11,485 bases of DNA from NCBI GenBank assembly GCA_964351745.1, contig CAYGPI010000080.1, positions 1 to 11,485 on the forward strand, read 5' to 3'. Under the pieces are notes generated by a model. It was not told the origin of the DNA. It searched no databases and saw only the letters and a program-made list of their open reading frames with translations. The position numbers and the translations under genes are program-made. Shown piece after piece: positions 6,264-11,485 of the stretch. The number at the start of each line of letters is the position of its first letter. The stretch's first letter is position 1. The stretch is from CAYNJF01 sp964351745 (GTDB lineage Bacteria; Pseudomonadota; Gammaproteobacteria; Berkiellales; Berkiellaceae).

Positions 6264-8528
6264 ATGGCAACTAACAGCAAAATGGACAAGTCATCGGATT
6301 CAGTTTCTAATCAACATTATTTGGATGATGAAGAATCTCCTATCACCATGGCTGATGCCGGCCCGGATCCAATTGAAACCGCCTATTCAACCCTACAATC
6401 ATCAGCGCCTCCCATATCAATCGATTATGAAGATCCTGATCTCAAACCTGCTAGAGGTGGGTTTAAGCTACCAACTTTGATTGACTATGGTCAAGCTGGC
6501 GAAGTCATTAGCATTCCAAGATCAATTGAATTTGGCTCAGAGATCTCAGCTCTGTCCTTCTCAAGGATTTTAGCTGAAAACAGTCATAGCCCAATTAATT
6601 TATTTGAAATTTTTGATACGAATAACCCGCCAACAGAGATTTTTCCTCCGCCTCTGACCATTGAAGTCGAGCCAACGCCGATAGTCAGCATTAATGATAC
6701 CCAAATGAACACTCAAGATCTCAGTGTCTTCACTGTCTCTATCCCCTATCCACACTCTGGTCAGGTAAGCGTGGCATTTCAATATCCATCTGATGTTGAG
6801 ATCCTTGGTGGAACAGGGCTTGTATCGCATGATCCAACTTCTCTCTCTGGTGTCATCAATATCCCTGCGGGAGATACTGCTGTTTCACTCATTGTTAGAT
6901 TACTACCTACTAGCACCCTTGAGCCTGGCGAAAATTTTCAAATTGAGATTTCAGATGATGCTCAAGGCATTGTCCCCATTTTCGCAAAGCCAATAGGCAC
7001 GTCCATGCTCCCAGCTGATCCAAACATATCTATCTCTGCGACCGATGATATCTTTTGGACCGCGCTCAACGAAAATAAAAATTACAACGTCACTTTTGTC
7101 ATTGACATCTCTGGCAGTATGAATTTTGGCATCGCAACCGGCGACGACTCTCGGCTTGATAAAGCCAAAAATGAATTAGTTGATTTTATAGAGTTGTATG
7201 ATGATGCTGCTGAAAACCTAATGATTCATATCATTCCGTTTAGCTCAAATGCTAATAATCAAGGCGCCTTTGTATATTCAACGACCGATATCAATGATGC
7301 AAAAGACTACGTCTTGAAACAAGGCGCCCACCAACATGATGGTTTAAGCATTGGTATGATAAATCCTAACACTGGTGAAGCTATGGGGCGTGGCACACAA
7401 TACAACGACGCCCTATACCACACCAGGCTGATCCTTGAGAATGATATCATCGATCCTCATTTGGCCGATTTTGCACCAAAAGTATATTTTTTCTCCGACG
7501 GTCGACCTAACCCAGATCATGGAGCAACAGACAATCAGAATTGGCCTGCCAGTTGGAGCCCATGGCAGACTTTTATTGACGCACCCCAAGCCCAAGTGCC
7601 CAATAGCTTTGTTAATAAAATTGACGTTTTTGCTATAAGTCTTGGCTTAAATCCAAGCATAGCGGCCGCTTTACAAGCGGTCGCATCAACACAAGAAAAT
7701 GTCTTTGCTGTCGACGAAGACTTGGCACAACTTAACCAGAAACTGTTAAAAACAGTACCTGAATATCTCCAGGGGAATATTCTAGACAACGATCATATCA
7801 ACATAACTAACGTTAAAGTCACCGAGTTAATTTTTCAGGTGCCCAACGCATCTCAATTTATTATCGATAATCATTTAGAGATGCTTCAAGCAAGTTCGTT
7901 GCCTAATAACAATGCTATATCAATTCCGCTGCCGCTAAATGGCGACTTTATAAAATTTCCAACACCACTTGAAGGTATCATGCAAATTAATGCTGAGGGT
8001 GAATTTTTCTATTTGCCTCCTAAACTTACGCACAGTGCCCATGAGTCCTTTAACTATCAGGTTGTAGACTCCGTCACGCAAGCTAAAGATACCGCCATGT
8101 TTGAAATTAACACGGTCGCTGATAGTGAGGGATTTCATACCTTAGTAGGTGATTTGGGCGATAACGTTTTATCAACCACGGGCCTTCAAGGGGCTATCAC
8201 TATGTCTGGTGCTGGAGGTCATAATACTTTCGTCATTGATCTAAACTCAACACCAAATACACTAGTCATTCATGATTTATTTGAAAACCCTAATAACGTT
8301 TTAAAATTTATTGGCGTGACAGATGAAAATGGTGATGGGCAATTAACATTAGATGATATATTCACGGGCGTTCAACAGTCTGGCACAAACGCAACACTGC
8401 ATTTAGACTTAAATACCCACGGTGAGACCATGGCCTTATATTTAGATAATCCTGGAGATTTTGCAGCTTTGAATCTACAAGATACTTTTCAATATCTTGA
8501 GCAACACGTTATCATTGATTTTGCTTAG
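6264..8528 (+). CDS. VWA / Calx-beta protein, candidate type I secreted protein
   Basis: I recognise the architecture but not a named gene. The 754 residues have no N-terminal signal peptide or membrane segment; the first ~130 are acidic and Pro/Ser-rich. Residues about 138-235 resemble a Calx-beta domain (VSINDT, FTVSI, VINIPAGDTAVSL, EPGENFQIEIS). A VWA domain spans about 274-480, with a complete MIDAS metal site: DISGS at 281-285, Thr378 (GRGTQYNDAL) and Asp412 (FFSDGRP). GNILDND (504-510) starts a cadherin/VCBS-like segment. One degenerate RTX-like stretch (SGAGGHNTFVID) precedes an EF-hand-type loop, DENGDGQLTLDD (687-698), and the end (ALNLQ...YLEQHVIIDFA) resembles the C-terminal target region of type I secretion substrates such as the VC_A0849 subclass. 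I infer an exported, calcium-dependent adhesin or matrix-binding protein. No ABC exporter is encoded nearby. The start has AAAGGA (6252-6257) six bases upstream. No enzymatic domain is visible. Confidence 0.8.
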   Translation: MATNSKMDKSSDSVSNQHYLDDEESPITMADAGPDPIETAYSTLQSSAPPISIDYEDPDLKPARGGFKLPTLIDYGQAGEVISIPRSIEFGSEISALSFSRILAENSHSPINLFEIFDTNNPPTEIFPPPLTIEVEPTPIVSINDTQMNTQDLSVFTVSIPYPHSGQVSVAFQYPSDVEILGGTGLVSHDPTSLSGVINIPAGDTAVSLIVRLLPTSTLEPGENFQIEISDDAQGIVPIFAKPIGTSMLPADPNISISATDDIFWTALNENKNYNVTFVIDISGSMNFGIATGDDSRLDKAKNELVDFIELYDDAAENLMIHIIPFSSNANNQGAFVYSTTDINDAKDYVLKQGAHQHDGLSIGMINPNTGEAMGRGTQYNDALYHTRLILENDIIDPHLADFAPKVYFFSDGRPNPDHGATDNQNWPASWSPWQTFIDAPQAQVPNSFVNKIDVFAISLGLNPSIAAALQAVASTQENVFAVDEDLAQLNQKLLKTVPEYLQGNILDNDHINITNVKVTELIFQVPNASQFIIDNHLEMLQASSLPNNNAISIPLPLNGDFIKFPTPLEGIMQINAEGEFFYLPPKLTHSAHESFNYQVVDSVTQAKDTAMFEINTVADSEGFHTLVGDLGDNVLSTTGLQGAITMSGAGGHNTFVIDLNSTPNTLVIHDLFENPNNVLKFIGVTDENGDGQLTLDDIFTGVQQSGTNATLHLDLNTHGETMALYLDNPGDFAALNLQDTFQYLEQHVIIDFA

Positions 8529-8555
8529 TTTGATGGATTTTTAGTCGTGTGAATG

Positions 8556-8592
8556 ATGGTTGACAATTATCTACATCATAATTGTCAACCAT
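8556..8592. terminator. perfect 15-bp inverted repeat between convergent genes
   Basis: ATGGTTGACAATTAT (8556-8570) and ATAATTGTCAACCAT (8578-8592) are exact reverse complements around a 7-base loop. They lie in the 81-base gap between the stop of the VWA gene (8528) and the stop of fadD (8610), so a bidirectional terminator is the natural reading. Neither strand has a clear T-run after the stem, and the stem is AT-rich, so Rho-independent termination is not assured. A protein-binding palindrome or a dispersed repeat unit are alternatives. Confidence 0.55.
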
Positions 8593-8609
8593 GAGTTCAG
8601 CAACCTAGA

Positions 8610-10292
8610 TTAGGATAAAGGCTCTGCATTCTCACGAAGGTTTCGACGCAAAACTTTCCCAACATTTGTTTTTGGTAACTGATCTTTGAAAACAACTTCT
8701 TTAGGAACTTTATATTTTGTAAGATGCTCACGACAAGCATCAATAATTAATTTCTCTGTGGTCACTTTTTTATTAGTCACAACGACATAGGCTCGAACAC
8801 GCTCGCCACTTTCTTCATCTGGGACGCCGATAACCGCGACCTCAACCACACCTTCAACTTGTGAAATCACGTCTTCGACTTCGTTCGGGTAAACTTTAAA
8901 ACCAGAAATTGAAATCATGTCCTTGATTCTGTCCACAATTCGAATAAAGCCATTCTCATCCATGGTGGCAACATCACCTGTACGCAACCAACCATCTTCA
9001 GTAAAAGCTTCTTTTGTTTTTTCTTCGTCATGCCAGTAACCACGCATCACTTGAGGACCTTTCACGCATAACTCACCGCGCTCTCCAAGGGCTACTTCTT
9101 GATTATTTTCATCTTTAAGTACGACGTCTGTGGAAGAAACTGGTAACCCAATACTGCCACTAAACTCTGTTTGGTTAACAGGATTCAAAGTCACTAATGG
9201 TGAAGTTTCAGTTAAGCCATAACCTTCAAGCAAATGAATGCCCGTGACTTTTTTCCACCTAGCTGCCACGGCCTTTTGAACAGCCATCCCGCCACCCAAG
9301 GCAAAGTTAAATTGTGAGAAATCTAGTTTACAAAACTCTTCATTTCTTAAAAGAGCATTATATAAAGTATTCACACCCGTCATAAACTGAAAAGGTTGAC
9401 GTTTAAGCTCCTTAACAAACCCAGGAATATCTCTCGGGTTAGTGATTAGGATATTTGGAACCCCTATCGCTAGAAAAGTGATGCAGTTAGCAGTCAATGA
9501 AAAAATATGATACAACGGCAGGGCAGTTATGATTCCCCCTGTTAATTTATGACTTGTGAATGGTCTTATCCACTCAAGGGCTTGTAAGACATTAGCCACC
9601 ATGTTTCTATGAGTTAAGATCGTGCCTTTGGCAACGCCTGTTGTACCACCTGTATATTGCAGAAAAGCAACATCATCATGCGTTAAGCTAACTTTAGAAT
9701 ATGGATGCTTTGCTCCTAAAGATAAAGCCTTTTTAAAGGAAACAGCTGTAGGTAACTTAAACTTTGGGACCATTTTTTTAACGTATTTCACAACAAGATT
9801 AATGATTTGTCCTTTAAGACCACCAATCATGTCACCAATTTTGAAGGTAATAATATGTTTAACTTTCGTTTTAGGCAGAGCTTTTTCTAAAATTGAGGCA
9901 AAATTCTCTAAAACAACAATCGCTTGAGTTTCACTATCACTTAAAACATGCTCTAATTCCGTTGCGGTATACAATGGATTTAAGTTGACGACAATCATAC
10001 CTGCACGATGGATCCCATACATCGCAATGGGATACTGCAAAAGGTTGGGCGACATGATTGCAACCCTATCCCCTTTTAACAATTTTAAGTCATGCACCAA
10101 ATAATTTGCAAAAGCCTTACTCGCGTCATCTAATTGCTTATATGTTATTTCCTTTCCCATATTGGAATAAGCAACTTTAGAGCTATGTTTAAGCATGCAC
10201 TCATCGGCAAATTCATTGAGAGAAGGATATTGATTGGGATCAATTTCAGCTCTGACACCTTCCTGGTAACTTTTTAACCAAATTTTCTCCAC
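8610..10292 (-). CDS. fadD: long-chain fatty acid-CoA ligase FadD
   Basis: FadD activates long-chain fatty acids to acyl-CoA via an acyl-adenylate, using ATP and CoA at the inner face of the membrane. The 560 residues match the E. coli enzyme (561) in length. Adenylate-forming motifs appear in order: the phosphate-binding loop YTGGTTGVAKG (213-223), YGLTET (358-363), GWLRTGD (434-440), DRIKDMISISGFKVYPNEVE (454-473), and the C-terminal PKTNVGKVLRR (540-550), in which Lys546 is the adenylation lysine. The N-terminal segment (EGVRAEIDP, YPSLNEF) is typical of FadD rather than of shorter acyl-CoA synthetases. It starts with GTG at 10292-10290. It converges on the VWA gene and stands as its own transcription unit, separated from the upstream aldehyde dehydrogenase gene by terminators. 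FadE and FadD would act consecutively in beta-oxidation. Confidence 0.95.
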   Translation of the reverse strand: MEKIWLKSYQEGVRAEIDPNQYPSLNEFADECMLKHSSKVAYSNMGKEITYKQLDDASKAFANYLVHDLKLLKGDRVAIMSPNLLQYPIAMYGIHRAGMIVVNLNPLYTATELEHVLSDSETQAIVVLENFASILEKALPKTKVKHIITFKIGDMIGGLKGQIINLVVKYVKKMVPKFKLPTAVSFKKALSLGAKHPYSKVSLTHDDVAFLQYTGGTTGVAKGTILTHRNMVANVLQALEWIRPFTSHKLTGGIITALPLYHIFSLTANCITFLAIGVPNILITNPRDIPGFVKELKRQPFQFMTGVNTLYNALLRNEEFCKLDFSQFNFALGGGMAVQKAVAARWKKVTGIHLLEGYGLTETSPLVTLNPVNQTEFSGSIGLPVSSTDVVLKDENNQEVALGERGELCVKGPQVMRGYWHDEEKTKEAFTEDGWLRTGDVATMDENGFIRIVDRIKDMISISGFKVYPNEVEDVISQVEGVVEVAVIGVPDEESGERVRAYVVVTNKKVTTEKLIIDACREHLTKYKVPKEVVFKDQLPKTNVGKVLRRNLRENAEPLS

Positions 10293-10299
10293 AATGTAT

Positions 10300-10303
10300 C
10301 TCC
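10300..10303 (-). promoter_or_regulatory. ribosome binding site for the fadD GTG start
   Basis: GGAG on the minus strand lies seven bases before the GTG at 10292-10290. An ATG farther upstream (10320) is out of frame, so this site favours the GTG, which also gives the E. coli FadD length and N-terminus. Confidence 0.6.
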
Positions 10304-10331
10304 GAAATAAATTTATCCATTAAGCTCAATC

Positions 10332-10337
10332 ATTATA
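10332..10337 (-). promoter_or_regulatory. candidate -10 box for fadD
   Basis: On the minus strand this is TATAAT, exact -10 consensus, 39 bases upstream of the GTG start and just beyond the terminators of the upstream gene. The -35 position at 17-base spacing (TGATTT) is poor, so an activator or an upstream-element contribution would be expected. I see no clear operator. Confidence 0.4.
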
Positions 10338-10372
10338 ACCAATATTTGTTAAAGAAATCAGCTGCTTGCTAC

Positions 10373-10401
10373 AAAAAAAATAGTTACCCAAACAACTATT
10401 T
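10373..10401 (-). terminator. intrinsic terminator, distal of a tandem pair
   Basis: Read on the minus strand, AAATAGTT and AACTATTT (10394-10401 and 10378-10385) form an 8-base stem with an 8-base loop, and the stem runs straight into a run of T residues (10373-10380). The stem is AT-rich but the T-run is strong. It lies about 50 bases after the stop of the aldehyde dehydrogenase gene and before the fadD promoter. Confidence 0.6.
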
Positions 10402-10403
10402 GT

Positions 10404-10436
10404 AAAACAAAAAGGCTCAAAGAAGCTTGAGCCTTT
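10404..10436 (-). terminator. intrinsic terminator of the aldehyde dehydrogenase gene
   Basis: On the minus strand AAAGGCTCAA (10436-10427) and TTGAGCCTTT (10420-10411) form a perfect 10-base stem with a 6-base loop, followed by TTGTTTT, so the T-rich tail reads TTTTTGTTTT. It starts 17 bases after the TAG stop at 10453-10455. This is the best-formed Rho-independent terminator in the window and separates this gene from fadD. Confidence 0.85.
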
Positions 10437-10452
10437 CATACTAAATGAAGAT

Positions 10453-11485
10453 CTATTTAGCACTGAGATTAAATTCAATCCCTTGAGCTAATGGCAGTTT
10501 GCGTCCCCAATTGATGGTATTGGTTTGTCTGCGCATATAAGCTTTCCAACTATCAGATCCAGCCTCACGGCCACCACCGGTTTCTTTCTCACCACCAAAG
10601 GCGCCACCAATCTCAGCGCCACTTGTCCCAATATTAATGTTGGCTATACCGCAATCACTACCATGGGCAGATAAGAATTCTTCAGCATGTCGTAAATCAT
10701 TCGTAAACAATGCTGATGACAAACCTTGCACAACAGAGTTCTGTTGAGTAATGGCATCTTCTAGATCTTTAAAACGCATCACATATAAAATAGGTGAAAA
10801 TGTTTCTGTTTGCACAACAGACCAACTATTCTCTGCAAGAATCAATGCTGGCTCCACAAAAAAACCATCTTGGTTGAGTCGCTTACCTCCAAAAAGGATC
10901 TCTCCCCCTTGAGAAGAAGCCAGCTCAATCGATCGAAGATATCGCTCAACAGACGTCTCATCGATTAAAGGTCCCATTAAATGTTTAGGATCTAATGGGT
11001 CGCCTATCGTCACTTGCTTATAAGCGTGCTTTAACTTTGTTGTGACCTCATCAAATAATGATTCTTGCACAAAAAGTCTTCTGGTGGTGGTACAACGCTG
11101 GCCAGCCGTCCCGACGGCACCAAACACAATACCTGGGATCGCAAGATTCAAGTCAGCACTTTCATCGACAATAATCGCGTTATTGCCACCTAGCTCTAAC
11201 AATGATCGACCCATGCGGCTAGCCACTTTTTCACCAACTTGTTTGCCAACCGCGCACGATCCAGTAAACGAGATAAGTGGCACTCTTTTATCTAAAACAA
11301 AACGCTCAGCAAGTGCTTTATTCTCTGGCTTTGGAATAAAAAGAGAAAAAACGCCTGTAAATCCATTCTCTTTCATCACTTGATTACAAATGTTTTGAAC
11401 CGCAATCGAGCATAAAGGCGTTTTCTCTGAAGGTTTCCAAACCACTGTATTACCACAAATCGCAGCAATGAAAGCATTCCAAGCC
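10453..11485 (-). CDS. ALDH7-family aldehyde dehydrogenase (5' end beyond window)
   Basis: This NAD(P)-dependent aldehyde dehydrogenase oxidises an aldehyde to the acid. Its closest resemblance is to the antiquitin/ALDH7 group, whose members oxidise alpha-aminoadipic semialdehyde (in equilibrium with piperideine-6-carboxylate) in lysine breakdown; the Pseudomonas enzyme is called AmaB. The frame stays open to the right edge, where the window begins AWNAFIAAICGNT, so the GTG at 11445 is not the true start. About 344 residues are visible of the ~500 usual. Key residues are present: the catalytic Cys in GTAGQRCTTTRRL (codon 11092-11094) and the general-base Glu in LLELGGNN (codon 11194-11196). 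The C-terminal signature GGEKETGGGREAGSDSWKAY is characteristic of ALDH7. The exact substrate is inferred from family only. A strong terminator follows the stop. Confidence 0.92.
   Translation of the reverse strand, partial: AWNAFIAAICGNTVVWKPSEKTPLCSIAVQNICNQVMKENGFTGVFSLFIPKPENKALAERFVLDKRVPLISFTGSCAVGKQVGEKVASRMGRSLLELGGNNAIIVDESADLNLAIPGIVFGAVGTAGQRCTTTRRLFVQESLFDEVTTKLKHAYKQVTIGDPLDPKHLMGPLIDETSVERYLRSIELASSQGGEILFGGKRLNQDGFFVEPALILAENSWSVVQTETFSPILYVMRFKDLEDAITQQNSVVQGLSSALFTNDLRHAEEFLSAHGSDCGIANINIGTSGAEIGGAFGGEKETGGGREAGSDSWKAYMRRQTNTINWGRKLPLAQGIEFNLSAK

Noticed and set aside
8560..8582. TTGACA ... CATAAT within the inverted repeat, promoter-like
   Set aside because: The spacing is only 11 bases, and the hexamers are a by-product of the palindrome arms; there is no downstream gene to drive on the plus strand.
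9622..9927. Open plus-strand frame of 101 codons opposite fadD
   Set aside because: It is antisense to the conserved ATP-binding region of FadD; the codons merely mirror that gene.
1379..10292. fadE and fadD bracketing the min operon as a functional cluster
   Set aside because: They are in opposite orientations with terminator-like structures between; no shared regulatory site is visible, so their proximity may be incidental.
11042..11383. Open plus-strand frame of 113 codons opposite the aldehyde dehydrogenase
   Set aside because: It overlaps the catalytic Cys and Glu motifs of the dehydrogenase on the other strand and shows no features of its own.
11443..11445. GTG as the start of the aldehyde dehydrogenase
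   Set aside because: The same frame continues upstream to the window edge with conserved aldehyde dehydrogenase sequence (AWNAFIAAICGNT), so the protein begins outside the window.

Overview
This AT-rich window looks like chromosomal sequence of a gammaproteobacterium. FadE, FadD and the MinC-MinD-MinE set all read as close relatives of the Escherichia coli proteins, and the YdgA/DUF945 protein is also typical of that class. AT-richness, FadE/FadD and an ALDH7 enzyme would fit a Legionella/Coxiella-like lineage, but that placement is inference; nothing in the window fixes the genus. I see no rRNA, tRNA, CRISPR array, insertion sequence or phage gene.

Layout: (1) 1-1224, minus strand, a YdgA/DUF945 protein whose C-terminal end lies beyond the left edge. 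(2) 1225-1378, a divergent intergenic region with a candidate -10 on each strand. (3) 1379-3880, plus strand, fadE, the membrane-anchored acyl-CoA dehydrogenase, followed by an inverted repeat. (4) 4045-6092, plus strand, the division-site operon minC, minD, minE. minD and minE overlap by 4 bases and a hairpin follows minE. (5) 6264-8528, plus strand, a 754-residue protein with a Calx-beta-like domain, a von Willebrand factor A (VWA) domain with a complete metal site, a cadherin/VCBS-like segment, an EF-hand-type loop and a C-terminus resembling type I secretion substrates. (6) 8529-8609, a convergent gap holding a perfect 15-bp inverted repeat. (7) 8610-10292, minus strand, fadD, long-chain acyl-CoA synthetase, with a GTG start. 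(8) 10293-10452, the fadD promoter candidate and two tandem intrinsic terminators for the gene upstream. (9) 10453-11485, minus strand, an ALDH7-family aldehyde dehydrogenase cut by the right edge at its N-terminal side.

FadD and FadE carry out the first two steps of fatty acid degradation (activation to acyl-CoA, then the first oxidation). They lie on either side of the min operon, in opposite orientations and as separate transcription units. MinC, MinD and MinE form the oscillating system that places the division septum at midcell. The ALDH7 enzyme probably works in lysine or related amine catabolism.

The core genes are ordinary. The items most worth a second look are the compact VWA/Calx-beta candidate type I secreted protein, a low-complexity C-terminal tail on MinE, and the 15-bp perfect palindrome between the convergent genes. 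I found no convincing evidence of a wholly new multi-gene system.
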